The notes under the pieces are model-generated. The model made no database searches and was not told the origin of the DNA. It saw only the letters and a program-made list of their open reading frames with translations. Of a DNA stretch of 36,136 bases, positions 14,677-23,050 are shown piece by piece. The position numbers and the translations under genes are program-made. The stretch comes from Bacteroidota bacterium (GTDB taxonomy: Bacteria; Bacteroidota; Bacteroidia; Chitinophagales; Chitinophagaceae): positions 1-36,136 of the forward strand of contig JAFAGR010000084.1 of NCBI GenBank assembly GCA_023422565.1. The letters are read 5' to 3'. The stretch's first letter is position 1. Every line of letters begins with the position of its first letter.

Positions 14677-15416
14677 TGAATTTAAAAGTAATCAATAGCA
14701 ACTCATTGGGTAATGCCTATTTGCTGTCAAATGATAGCGAGGCATTACTTATTGAGTGCGGTGTACGGTGGGAAAAAATTAAGCAAGCGATCGATTTCAA
14801 CATCCGGAAGATTGTCGGCTGCATTGTCACGCATGAGCACGGCGATCATTCGAAGTCGATAGTCGACGTTATGAAATCCGGCATCAAGGTTTATGCTTCG
14901 CGTGGGACTCACCGCGAACTAAAAACACTGGATCATCATCGTGCGTTTATTCTTGAGCACGGAAAGGCTGTGCAGATTGGAAATTTTAACGTGATGCCAT
15001 TTAATGTAAAGCATGATGTTGCAGAGCCATTGGGCTTTCTAATAAAACATGAGGAAACCGGCGTTGTTCTATTCTTGACTGATACGTATTACAGCGAATA
15101 CAAATTTCCTGGCCTGAACAACATCATCGTGGAAGCGAACTTTTGCCAAATGATAATTGACGATCGCTTGGCCCGTGGCGAAGATCCAAAGTTCCTGCGT
15201 GACCGGATATTCAAAAGTCACATGAGCCTGGCCACCTGTAAGGACCTGCTTCGCGCAAATGATCTCAGCCAGGTAAATAACATCGTGCTGATTCACTTAT
15301 CTGACCGCAACAGCAATGCCGATCGGTTTAAAAAAGAAGTAACGGAGGCGACCGGAAAGATGGTGCACATCGCACAGGCCGGCTTATCAATACCATTTTC
15401 AAAATCACAATTCTAA
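14676..15416 (+). CDS. Metallo-beta-lactamase-fold protein, YycJ/WalJ-like
   Basis: 246 residues. Metal ligands are visible: H53, H55, D57, H58 (VTHEHGDHSKS), H113 (VKHDVAEPLG) and D136 (FLTDT). The opening NSNSLGNAYLLSND-x-EALLIECG matches the 'GSxGN...LLiDaG' start of YycJ/WalJ proteins, some of which are 5' exonucleases. Translationally coupled to RecT. In this position an exonuclease that makes single strands for RecT would be logical, but enzymatic activity is inferred. Confidence 0.85.
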   Translation: MNLKVINSNSLGNAYLLSNDSEALLIECGVRWEKIKQAIDFNIRKIVGCIVTHEHGDHSKSIVDVMKSGIKVYASRGTHRELKTLDHHRAFILEHGKAVQIGNFNVMPFNVKHDVAEPLGFLIKHEETGVVLFLTDTYYSEYKFPGLNNIIVEANFCQMIIDDRLARGEDPKFLRDRIFKSHMSLATCKDLLRANDLSQVNNIVLIHLSDRNSNADRFKKEVTEATGKMVHIAQAGLSIPFSKSQF

Positions 15417-15420
15417 ACCA

Positions 15421-15660
15421 ATGTTTGAAAATATTCCAAAATTCTACGAAAGGGCAGGCTTACCAAAGATTGAGTTCCGCCCGGAGGTAAAGGTGCTAAC
15501 CAAAAATGGCCCTGTGTGGATTGATAACATTTTCAAGATCCGCGACACGTTGATGATCACCATCAGCACGAAGGACGATAAGATTCCAATGAAGTTGGAC
15601 GATATGGAAGATCCGTTCAAACATGGCGTTCTGAACCGGCTGAACTTCTTATACAACTGA
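15421..15660 (+). CDS. Hypothetical phage protein
   Basis: 79 residues, strand-rich with a basic-acidic mix (RPEVKVLTKNGPVWIDNIFK, TISTKDDKIPMKLDDMED). Starts 4 bp after the MBL-fold gene. No domain recognised. Confidence 0.6.
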   Translation: MFENIPKFYERAGLPKIEFRPEVKVLTKNGPVWIDNIFKIRDTLMITISTKDDKIPMKLDDMEDPFKHGVLNRLNFLYN

Positions 15661-15681
15661 AGGCCGGCTCAAAGGAACGGT

Positions 15682-15888
15682 GTGTGGTGGTATCCTGGTT
15701 ACAGACGAATCATCCGAATTCCATTCCAGTTTACAATTCCGGATTTCGCCTGGCTGGATCCGGTACAAAGCGAAAAGATCGAAAGGCCAGAAATTAAGAG
15801 GGAAAAATTAATCATTCATAAACCGGTACCAGCGGCTCCAATTCAAAAGACAAGCGCCAAAGGTCCTATTCAAAACCAACTGTTTTAG
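15682..15888 (+). CDS. Small protein with C-terminal clamp-binding-like motif
   Basis: 68 residues from a GTG. N-terminal half aromatic and Pro-rich (MWWYPGYRRIIRIPFQF); the C-terminal half is a flexible, Pro/Lys-rich tail ending in QNQLF as the very last residues. Q-x-x-L-F at a free C-terminus is the pattern recognised by the bacterial DNA sliding clamp. It lies within the replication/recombination block. No family known. Start uncertain because no ATG is available. Confidence 0.5.
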   Translation: MWWYPGYRRIIRIPFQFTIPDFAWLDPVQSEKIERPEIKREKLIIHKPVPAAPIQKTSAKGPIQNQLF

Positions 15889-15890
15889 CT

Positions 15891-16565
15891 ATGGCAAAGA
15901 CACGCAAAGGTTCCAAAGAGAACCCTATATCGCTTGAGGAACTTAACAATGCGATCAACAATCTAAAGGAGAAAGAATATCGCATTCTTGAAGCAAGCAT
16001 TAAGGACGATTTCTGCAATTACAAATTTGAAATGCTTATCGGTGTGAAGGATAAGCACAAAGTGGAAGGTAAGGGTATCATTAAAGATACGCTCCGCGAC
16101 GCCTTCCGTGAGTTAAACGTGCATCTGGCTGCGATCGATGATGTATTCAAACACGCCGGATTAAATACTGAAACGAAGCTCAAAGAATTAAAGGAGCATG
16201 AGCTGACCGACCTCTACCATGTTACCGGCTTTAAAATATCCGGATCAGGCGAAGCTGAATTTATTCAGCTGATCGGAAACAAATACGTGAGTTCTGCATC
16301 CGGACGAATCGAGATCACCACGCCAAAAATTGCGCTTGACAACCTTTCCAGTTACAGACTTTTTGAAGAGCTGAAGGAAGCAGCTGATGATGTTCGTCAC
16401 GAAGTTGAACTGTATAAGGAGGGAAACTACATTGAGCCCGAAGAAGAGGATGATTCGCAAGCTGCAAGTGTCGTTCAGATGACCATCAGCGACGGTATTG
16501 CAGCGGCCAAGGCTGAGAACGAAAAAGATATCCTTGATCCTGACTTTGAAGAGGCGAAGCTGTAA
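15891..16565 (+). CDS. Hypothetical phage replication-region protein
   Basis: 224 residues. Mixed alpha/beta core at about 20-160 (YRILEASIKDDFCNYKFEML, VTGFKISGSGEAEFIQLIGN) and an acidic, probably disordered C-terminal tail (EPEEEDDSQAAS ... ILDPDFEEAKL). An acidic tail after a compact domain recalls phage single-strand-binding or annealing accessory proteins, but there is no OB-fold signature I can point to. The stop overlaps the helicase start by one base. Confidence 0.65.
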   Translation: MAKTRKGSKENPISLEELNNAINNLKEKEYRILEASIKDDFCNYKFEMLIGVKDKHKVEGKGIIKDTLRDAFRELNVHLAAIDDVFKHAGLNTETKLKELKEHELTDLYHVTGFKISGSGEAEFIQLIGNKYVSSASGRIEITTPKIALDNLSSYRLFEELKEAADDVRHEVELYKEGNYIEPEEEDDSQAASVVQMTISDGIAAAKAENEKDILDPDFEEAKL

Positions 16566-17734
16566 TGGGATTCGAGCCAAGACCATATCAGCATGAAGCA
16601 ATTGAAGCTGGCGTTTCGTTTTTCCTGTGTAAGAAAAATGATCACGGCTTGTTAATCTGCCCGACCGGAAGCGGAAAATCCTTGATCATTGCCAAGGTTG
16701 CAAGCCGGTTGGATGGTGAAATAGTAGTGCTGCAACCTTCAAAGGAAATCCTTCAACAGAATTTTGAGAAGTTTCTTTCATACGGTTTTCGGGCGGGTAT
16801 TTATTCTGCATCTGCAGGGATGAAGTATCGCGATAGAATTACCTTTTGCACCATCGGAAGCGTAGCCAAAAAGCCGCATCTCTTTAAAAAGGCATCCGCC
16901 GTTATTATAGACGAAGCCCATTGCGTAAATGCTGAGGATGGTATGTATCGTCAGTTTATCGAGAGCCTAAGGAACGTGAAGGTATTAGGCCTCACAGCTA
17001 CACCTTATCGCTTAAGCGCTTCAGGATTTGGCGGTTCAGAGTTGAGATTTCTCACAAGGACACACCCTCGAATATTCAACAAGGTGCTTTACATGATTCA
17101 GAATCACACTTTGTTTGATAGCGGTTTTTTGGCTCCTCTTCAATATTACAGTTTCGATCTCGTGGACAGAACCAGGCTTCAATTGAACTCTTCAGGCACT
17201 GATTTTACCGAGGCTTCTATTCGAAGCTACTACCGGGAAATCGACATGCCGAAGAAGACGATTCATTATGCTAAACGAGTGCTAAAAGTGAGAAATAGCC
17301 TGCTGGTGTTTTGCTCATTGATCAGCGAAGCCAATGAGGTTTCCAGAGGAATCCCAGGATCAGTAGTAGTTACCGGCGATACGGAACCAAGCGTAAGAGA
17401 TCGAATCCTCAAAGATTTTAAATCAGGTAAAATTTCCTGTGTTGTAAATGTTGGCGTGTTGACAACGGGATTTGATTATGCGGGATTAGAGGCTGTATTG
17501 ATCGCAAGGTCAACGATGTCGCTCGCTTTGTATTATCAAATCGTCGGGCGGGTGATGAGGCCGTTTAAATATTCTGACGGTACGGTGAAAACTGGATGGG
17601 TGATCGATTTGGGCGGCAATGTCCGGTTCTTCGGGAAGATAGAAACGATGCTGATCAAGCAAGATAAAAAAGGCCATCATTCGGTATGGAATAATGGTCG
17701 GCAGTTGACGGATGTGCCATTCAGTAAAAACTAA
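16565..17734 (+). CDS. SF2 DEAD/DEAH-box helicase
   Basis: 389 residues. Motif I PTGSGKS (33-39), motif II DEAH (116-119), motif III TATPYR (144-149), and a C-terminal RecA-like domain with FCSLISEANEV, VLTTGFDY and motif VI QIVGRVMRP. This is a compact phage helicase of the RecQ/UvsW-like group without accessory domains. It probably unwinds or remodels recombination and replication intermediates alongside RecT and DnaB. One-base overlaps on both sides. Confidence 0.93.
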   Translation: MGFEPRPYQHEAIEAGVSFFLCKKNDHGLLICPTGSGKSLIIAKVASRLDGEIVVLQPSKEILQQNFEKFLSYGFRAGIYSASAGMKYRDRITFCTIGSVAKKPHLFKKASAVIIDEAHCVNAEDGMYRQFIESLRNVKVLGLTATPYRLSASGFGGSELRFLTRTHPRIFNKVLYMIQNHTLFDSGFLAPLQYYSFDLVDRTRLQLNSSGTDFTEASIRSYYREIDMPKKTIHYAKRVLKVRNSLLVFCSLISEANEVSRGIPGSVVVTGDTEPSVRDRILKDFKSGKISCVVNVGVLTTGFDYAGLEAVLIARSTMSLALYYQIVGRVMRPFKYSDGTVKTGWVIDLGGNVRFFGKIETMLIKQDKKGHHSVWNNGRQLTDVPFSKN

Positions 17735-18006
17735 TGACAGCGAACCAAAGACATATCATTCAAAAGCTGCTTCAGGAAAATCATTACCTGGTATCGCAGT
17801 GTGCACGTTCGGGCGTTGTGAAGTTTAAGATGTATGAAGGAAATAATAATCCGGTGCAGTGGGTCGATCAGCGAACAATCAAACGGATCAAGAATTTTCT
17901 GAAGAAGGACAAGAAGGGGCGCTTCACGCTTAACCTTGCTTTGATGCGGCAGGCCCACGGCAACTCAATTGTAAACAGGCTTTATAAAAAGAAACGACAA
18001 GCTTAA
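17734..18006 (+). CDS. Small basic hypothetical protein
   Basis: 90 residues, strongly basic (FLKKDKKGRFTLN, RLYKKKRQA), starts on the last base of the helicase stop. A helical N-terminus (QRHIIQKLLQENHYLVSQCA) and basic C-terminus suggest DNA or RNA contact. No family recognised. Confidence 0.6.
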   Translation: MTANQRHIIQKLLQENHYLVSQCARSGVVKFKMYEGNNNPVQWVDQRTIKRIKNFLKKDKKGRFTLNLALMRQAHGNSIVNRLYKKKRQA

Positions 18007-18021
18007 AATCAGAACACTTCT

Positions 18022-19746
18022 ATGCATAAGACTGACAATCCAATTTTCCTTATCGTAGACCTCTTCTGCGGCTTTGGTGGCACGACCACTGGCTTTGCCG
18101 ATGCTGAGATTGACGGCAGTAAGATCGCCAAGGTGATCGCGTGTGTGAATCACGATCCGAAGGCCATAAAAAGCCATTGGTTAAATCATCCTGAAGTTCA
18201 CCACTTCGAGGAAGATATACGCACCTTGGAATTGACAGGCCTGCAGGAAATCGTGAGTAAAGCAAGACAGCAATATCCGGACGCGAAGCTGATCCTTTGG
18301 GCCTCTCTTGAATGCACGAACTTTTCAAAAGCAAAAGGCGGACAGCCTCGCGATGCGGACAGCCGCACCCTGGCTGATCATCTTCCGAGGTACATACATG
18401 CAATAGATCCGGACTTCATTCAAATCGAAAACGTCGTGGAATTTATGAGCTGGGGCCCGCTCGATAGGAATGGTAAGCCTGTGAGCAGGAAAAGCGGATC
18501 CGATTGGCTGCGGTGGCGTAAGGAAATGTGCAGTTTGGGATATCGTGACGAGTGGAAAGAATTGAATAGTGCCGATTATGGCGCGTATACATCGCGGAAC
18601 AGGCTGTTCGGTTGCTTCGCGAAACCGCATCTTTCTATCATCTGGCCGGAACCAACGCACTCTAAAAAAGGTGCCTCCGGAATGTTCAGCCATTTGAAAA
18701 AGTGGAAACCGGTGAAGCATGTGCTCAACTTCGAGGATGAGGGCGAATCTATATTCAACAGGAAGAAGCCACTTTCGGATAAAACACTCGAAAGGATATA
18801 CGCGGGCCTTGTGAAGTATGTGGCCAACGGCGACACTTCATTCATCAGCAAATATTATTCAGGAAAGCCATGCGGGAAAAATATTTCTGTCGACGGTCCG
18901 GCAGGAACGGTAACAACAGTTGATGGTCAGGCGCTCGTGCAAGCGCAATTTCTTCTGAAATACAATTCTACCAATGGAAAAACCGGAGTGCATCACCCGC
19001 CATCCGTAAACGAACCAGCTCCGACCGTTGCTTGCCAAAACAGGTTAGGACTTGTACAAGGTAAATTCCTTGCAGCTTATTACGGTAATGGCGACAATGT
19101 TTCTTCGGTAGATCAGCCATGCCCCACCGTGCCGACCAAGGACCGGTTTAATCTTGTGCAGCCAGAATTTTTCATCGATAAGCATTTCGGGAAGAGTGCG
19201 CAGAATCAATCTATAAATGATCCTGCAGGTTCCATTCTCCCGACCGACAAGCATCGGCTTGTGCAGGTGGATCCGTTCATCATGCCTACCAATTTCGACA
19301 ACAAGCCGAAGAGCATAAACGATCCCTGCCCTACAATTACTGCAAACAGAAAGCATCACTATATCGTCAATCCTTCACACGGCGGGCACAGCACTTCAAC
19401 TAACGCACCCTGCCCGGTAATTATTGCGAGGCAAGACAAGGCGCCTCTGTACCTGGTCCAAGCTGAAACAGGTTGCGTTGCTGTAGCTGTTTTTGATTGC
19501 GACAGCGAAGCGATGGTCCGCATTAAGCAGTTTATGAGCGCATACGGATTGGTTGATATTAAAATGCGTATGCTTCGTGTCAAGGAGTTGCTGAAGATTC
19601 AGGGCTTTCCGGAAACCTATCAAATGGCTGGAAACCAAACCGATCACAAAAAGTTCATAGGAAATAGTGTTCATCCGCTTGTGCCAAAGGCGTGGGCTGA
19701 AGTGATGGCGTTTAAACTTTTGGAAACAAAGAACAAAGCAGCTTGA
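18022..19746 (+). CDS. C5-cytosine DNA methyltransferase with repeat-built recognition region
   Basis: 574 residues. Motif I DLFCGFGG (13-20) binds S-adenosylmethionine; motif IV is LECTNFSKAKGG with the catalytic C98, where almost all family members have Pro-Cys; motif VI is IENVVEF (about 135-141); motif X is GNSVHP (about 547-552). Between motif VIII and IX, residues about 287-483 are six degenerate repeats of about 25-37 residues with core S-V/I-N/D-x-P-x-P-T and a trailing L-V-Q. That stretch takes the place of the target recognition domain. Methylation probably protects phage DNA from host restriction. The following MazG-like gene begins inside its last codons. Confidence 0.9.
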   Translation: MHKTDNPIFLIVDLFCGFGGTTTGFADAEIDGSKIAKVIACVNHDPKAIKSHWLNHPEVHHFEEDIRTLELTGLQEIVSKARQQYPDAKLILWASLECTNFSKAKGGQPRDADSRTLADHLPRYIHAIDPDFIQIENVVEFMSWGPLDRNGKPVSRKSGSDWLRWRKEMCSLGYRDEWKELNSADYGAYTSRNRLFGCFAKPHLSIIWPEPTHSKKGASGMFSHLKKWKPVKHVLNFEDEGESIFNRKKPLSDKTLERIYAGLVKYVANGDTSFISKYYSGKPCGKNISVDGPAGTVTTVDGQALVQAQFLLKYNSTNGKTGVHHPPSVNEPAPTVACQNRLGLVQGKFLAAYYGNGDNVSSVDQPCPTVPTKDRFNLVQPEFFIDKHFGKSAQNQSINDPAGSILPTDKHRLVQVDPFIMPTNFDNKPKSINDPCPTITANRKHHYIVNPSHGGHSTSTNAPCPVIIARQDKAPLYLVQAETGCVAVAVFDCDSEAMVRIKQFMSAYGLVDIKMRMLRVKELLKIQGFPETYQMAGNQTDHKKFIGNSVHPLVPKAWAEVMAFKLLETKNKAA

Positions 19747-20006
19747 GTAACCGAAATAAAATATGGGAAGCGATCGAGCTTGAAGTACGAAGGGCGAAGA
19801 AAAAGCATCCGAACTGGCCCGATCACCCTGCAGCGCAAGCTGGCATCGTGTGCGAAGAAGCAGGCGAGCTTATGCAGGCCGCCTTGGAATTTAAGTACGA
19901 AAAAGGGAAGAAAGGCCGAACCCTTATCGAGCAGCGAAATCGCATGCGTGATGAGGCTATCCAAACCGCGGCAATGGCAATAAGATTTTTGGGAAATTTA
20001 AAATAA
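19743..20006 (+). CDS. MazG-like nucleotide pyrophosphohydrolase
   Basis: 87 residues. The pattern CEEAGELMQAAL followed by RDEAIQTAAMAIRFL gives the E-x-x-E and E/D metal-binding pairs of the all-alpha NTP pyrophosphohydrolase fold; second-helix residues are shorter than in full MazG. Phage MazG-like proteins hydrolyse (d)NTPs or alarmones. The start must be the TTG at 19743 (4-base overlap with the methyltransferase stop, TTGA), since the next in-frame Met is at residue 44 within the catalytic helix. Confidence 0.7.
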   Translation: MSNRNKIWEAIELEVRRAKKKHPNWPDHPAAQAGIVCEEAGELMQAALEFKYEKGKKGRTLIEQRNRMRDEAIQTAAMAIRFLGNLK

Positions 20007-20017
20007 CTCTCACCAAC

Positions 20018-20362
20018 ATGAGCAGCAGAAAAGATTCATCGTTCCGAAAAGCCTTCTACCATTTAAAAATGGCCCAGGAATATTTTAATGATACCATTCG
20101 TGAAAATGAGCAAACGATTGCAGCAAAGTTTTCCCGCAAGTATGCAAGCCGGTTAGAATGGGTGATTAAGGATTTTTCTACCACCAACCTTTTGCCGAAA
20201 GATGCGCTGGAGACTTTCAAGAACGATCTGAACGGCGATGTGCTTTTTCACGAGGCTATCAGCAGGAAGTCGTTGGAACTAAGTGACACGCAAAAAGAAA
20301 CGCTTGAGGTGCTACTGGATAGCTTAATTGCCGGTGAGGAAGTGACAGTGAAGATTCAATAA
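20018..20362 (+). CDS. Hypothetical phage protein
   Basis: 114 residues, almost entirely helical and charged (FRKAFYHLKMAQEYFNDTIR, QKETLEVLLDSLIAGEE). No domain recognised. Separated by 11 bp from the MazG-like gene and 2 bp from the next gene, so it belongs to the same operon. Confidence 0.6.
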   Translation: MSSRKDSSFRKAFYHLKMAQEYFNDTIRENEQTIAAKFSRKYASRLEWVIKDFSTTNLLPKDALETFKNDLNGDVLFHEAISRKSLELSDTQKETLEVLLDSLIAGEEVTVKIQ

Positions 20363-20364
20363 CG

Positions 20365-20601
20365 ATGTTTATCCAGCCGACCAGACCACCGGGGAATGAA
20401 TACGATGTGTGCACGCACTTCGGTTGCAGGAAGAAGTTGACGATGTTGGAGGTGCTAACTGGAGGAAAATGTATTGAACACAATAACAAACCTAAATATG
20501 ATCATCATGGAAGATTACAAATTGAAGTACGAGACACTTGCGGCCACGGTGAAGCAGATGCTCGAAGCGCAACAGGATTATTTCAAGAGCAGGAACGCTG
20601 A
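20365..20601 (+). CDS. Small cysteine/histidine protein, overlapping the next gene
   Basis: 78 residues. The first 45 hold CTHFGCRKKLT ... GGKCIEH, a possible zinc-binding site of the C-x4-C ... C-x2-H kind. The last 32 residues are read in a different frame over the start of the next gene (95 bp overlap) and look less constrained. The gene could therefore be real only in its N-terminal part, or a frameshift could have fused or lengthened it. Confidence 0.5.
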   Translation: MFIQPTRPPGNEYDVCTHFGCRKKLTMLEVLTGGKCIEHNNKPKYDHHGRLQIEVRDTCGHGEADARSATGLFQEQER

Positions 20602-20722
20602 ACCTTCCGCACGGAAACAGCTGCTGATGAAGAGTAAATCAATTGAGGCTCGTGTGAAACAGATGGTGGATCCGAAGCCTGAACGAATCTCTCAGGCAAC
20701 TATGGATTTCTTGGCGAAGTAA
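20507..20722 (+). CDS. Hypothetical helical phage protein
   Basis: 71 residues from ATG 20507 (MEDYKLKYETLAATVKQMLE). All-helical, charged; the second half carries KSIEARVKQMVDPKPERISQ. It overlaps the Cys/His gene by 95 bp; a later start at 20555 would reduce the overlap. No family recognised. Confidence 0.6.
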   Translation: MEDYKLKYETLAATVKQMLEAQQDYFKSRNAEPSARKQLLMKSKSIEARVKQMVDPKPERISQATMDFLAK

Positions 20723-20757
20723 CGCACCTATTTGATCAATGAAAAACCAGCAGACAC

Positions 20758-21585
20758 GTGAAGAACAATATTTCTTTTTATCGACACGAAACCGGCAGCC
20801 ATAACCACTGGAAGTTCAAGACACTTCGCAGAAGATTCGGCTGGGGTGGAGAAGGTAAATTTTGGGCTCTTAACAACATGATTGCAGACGCCGAGTGGTG
20901 CGCGCTTGATCTCTCAGACTTCAGCAAAAAGATGGCCGTAGCAACTGACCTCGATTTTGATCCGAAAGGGCTTGATGAGTTCATCCAGTTCCTCATTCAC
21001 AGCTGTAAATTATTGAAAGAGACTCCTGAGGGCTTAACTACCGATATCGTTCAGGAAACCCTTGAAGAAGTGAATAAGAATAGAGAGTATCAACGGAAAT
21101 GGAAAAAGGGCAAATCGAGTTCGAAAAGTGAAAATTCGAATTCAACTTCTGGAAAGTTGAGTATCGAAAATGAACAAAGTAAAGAAAAGGAAAGTAAAGG
21201 AAAAGAAAGTAAAAAAGAGATTGTTATTGGTGCTGATGCCGGACAAGCCGGCACATCACCCCCGCAAAAAACATCTTTGGAAAAAAAGCAGGAGGATATG
21301 CTCCACCGGCAAAAACTTTTTTACCAGGAATTGAAGCCGTATGTCGAAAGGTACACACCTGAAATGCTTCGCGCCTTTTACGATTACTGGTCAGAGCCGA
21401 ATAAAAGCAGAACAAAGTTCAGAAAGGAAATGCAGCCTACCTGGGAAACAAAGATTCGGCTGATTACCTGGGAAAAAAACAACTACAAATTCAACAAGAA
21501 TTCAAATTCAAATGAACCAAGCGAAGGATCAACAGTACTCAACGAGAAGATCAAAAAAGCCATGGGAAGCCCAACCAGCAATTAA
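20758..21585 (+). CDS. Phage replication organiser with DUF4373/Lin1244-type N-terminus
   Basis: 275 residues from a GTG. The N-terminal region (FYRHETGSHNHWKFKTLRRR, FGWGGEGKFWALNNMIAD) has the pattern of the DUF4373/Lin1244-Lin1753 domain, a winged-helix-type module of phage replication initiators. A low-complexity Ser/Lys/Glu linker (about 125-165) leads to a C-terminal helical domain (LFYQELKPYVERYTPEMLRA, FRKEMQPTWETKIRLITWEK) of the kind that contacts DnaB. The 3' end overlaps dnaB by 74 bp. The role as origin binder or helicase loader is inferred from domain and position. The start is a GTG because the nearest ATG (20739) is out of frame. Confidence 0.8.
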   Translation: MKNNISFYRHETGSHNHWKFKTLRRRFGWGGEGKFWALNNMIADAEWCALDLSDFSKKMAVATDLDFDPKGLDEFIQFLIHSCKLLKETPEGLTTDIVQETLEEVNKNREYQRKWKKGKSSSKSENSNSTSGKLSIENEQSKEKESKGKESKKEIVIGADAGQAGTSPPQKTSLEKKQEDMLHRQKLFYQELKPYVERYTPEMLRAFYDYWSEPNKSRTKFRKEMQPTWETKIRLITWEKNNYKFNKNSNSNEPSEGSTVLNEKIKKAMGSPTSN

Positions 21586-23047
21586 TCTCGCCTTGGGACA
21601 GACGCTTCCAGAGGCGAAGGAAATTGAAAAAGCTGTACTTGGAACTATGATCCAAGTACCGGCATCTGCTGAAATAGCCTTGGAAATATTAAGCCCGGAA
21701 TGTTTCTATCTCAGTGCGCACCAGTTGATATTTCGAGCTATCAAGGAGATTGTAAAAAGCGGACGATTGCCTGACATCCTTTCCATTGTTGATCATCTTA
21801 CGCGGGAAAAAAGTATAGAAGACGCTGGCGGCGTGATATCGATCACGCGGCTTACCAATAACGTGGTTTCCGATGTTTACCTCGAAAATCACTGCCGGAT
21901 CGTTCTTGAAAAATTCTTAGCTAGGGAAGTGATTCGTATCGGGAATGAAATGGTGCATAACGCTCTTCAACAGGAGGAAGATATTTTCCAGCTTCTTGAT
22001 GAGGTGGAAAGCGAAGTGATGGCGGTATCGTTAAACCACATGCGACAGGATTATAGCCATATATCTGCGGCAGTAACCAATGTCGCTACAAAACTGGAAG
22101 AAGTCCGCAAGTTAGATATTTCCCTGACCGGCGTTCCATCAGGATATAAGAAGCTTGACAACTGCACGCACGGATGGCAGGAAACAGACCTAATTATTCT
22201 TGCAGCAAGGCCTTCTGTGGGAAAGACGGCATTCGCGCTCAATCTCGCTCGTAACGCAGCATTTGATCCGTACAAGCCCACACCCGTTGGATTCTTCTCT
22301 CTTGAAATGAGCAAAGAGCAGTTGGTGGAGCGAATGGTATCAGCTGAGAGCGAGATATTTCTTGAGAGGTTAAAAAAAGGGAAAGTAGATGATGATACTA
22401 TGGCGGTCCTTTACAAAGAAGGATTTGATAAAATGCATAATGCACCGATTTTCATTGACGATACCAGTAGCTTAAACATTTTCGAACTGAGGGCAAAGGC
22501 TCGCCGGATGAAACGAAAGCATAAAGTGGGGATGATCATTATTGATTACCTCCAACTAATGTCAGGCGACCGCGCTAATCGTAATAACGGAAACCGAGAG
22601 CAGGAGATCAGTAAAATCACCCGGGATCTTAAACGGCTGGCCAAGGATCTGAAAATTCCAATCATTGCCCTTTCCCAGTTGAGCCGTGAGGTAGAAAAGC
22701 GGAGCGACCGTACGCCACAGCTCAGTGATTTGCGCGAATCGGGCGCCATTGAACAAGATGCCGACCTGGTGGCTTTCCTGTACCGGCCAACAAAAAAGGA
22801 CTGTGAACAAGATCCCGCATTGAAAGGAACTGGTTATCTAACAATCGCGAAACATCGTAATGGCTCACTGGATGAATTCTTTTTCAAAGTTCGACTTGAA
22901 ATTCAAAAGTGGATAGAGATTGACGAAGATCTGCAGGCCGAGGGAAATTGGAAACCGGTTCCGACGGAAGAGAAGCCAAAATTTCAATTTCCTGTAAAAA
23001 ACTTTTACGAAACAAATAACGAAGAACCCGAAGACCTACCCTTCTAA
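21512..23047 (+). CDS. dnaB: Replicative DNA helicase DnaB
   Basis: 511 residues. N-terminal DnaB domain (EIEKAVLGTMIQVP at 37-50), RecA-like core with Walker A AARPSVGKT (231-239), Walker B IIIDYLQLM (342-350), SQLSREVEKR (388-397) and the arginine-finger region LRESGAIEQDAD. This is the hexameric 5'-3' replication-fork helicase, here phage-encoded. It overlaps the replication organiser by 74 bp; if translation starts downstream of residue 1 the overlap shrinks, but no strong alternative start is seen. Confidence 0.97.
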   Translation: MNQAKDQQYSTRRSKKPWEAQPAINLALGQTLPEAKEIEKAVLGTMIQVPASAEIALEILSPECFYLSAHQLIFRAIKEIVKSGRLPDILSIVDHLTREKSIEDAGGVISITRLTNNVVSDVYLENHCRIVLEKFLAREVIRIGNEMVHNALQQEEDIFQLLDEVESEVMAVSLNHMRQDYSHISAAVTNVATKLEEVRKLDISLTGVPSGYKKLDNCTHGWQETDLIILAARPSVGKTAFALNLARNAAFDPYKPTPVGFFSLEMSKEQLVERMVSAESEIFLERLKKGKVDDDTMAVLYKEGFDKMHNAPIFIDDTSSLNIFELRAKARRMKRKHKVGMIIIDYLQLMSGDRANRNNGNREQEISKITRDLKRLAKDLKIPIIALSQLSREVEKRSDRTPQLSDLRESGAIEQDADLVAFLYRPTKKDCEQDPALKGTGYLTIAKHRNGSLDEFFFKVRLEIQKWIEIDEDLQAEGNWKPVPTEEKPKFQFPVKNFYETNNEEPEDLPF

Positions 23048-23050
23048 CCC

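Noticed and set aside
21512..21585. Possible frameshift between replication organiser and DnaB
   Set aside because: Both proteins are complete at their ends (the organiser has its C-terminal domain and DnaB its N-terminal domain), so an overlap is the simpler explanation.
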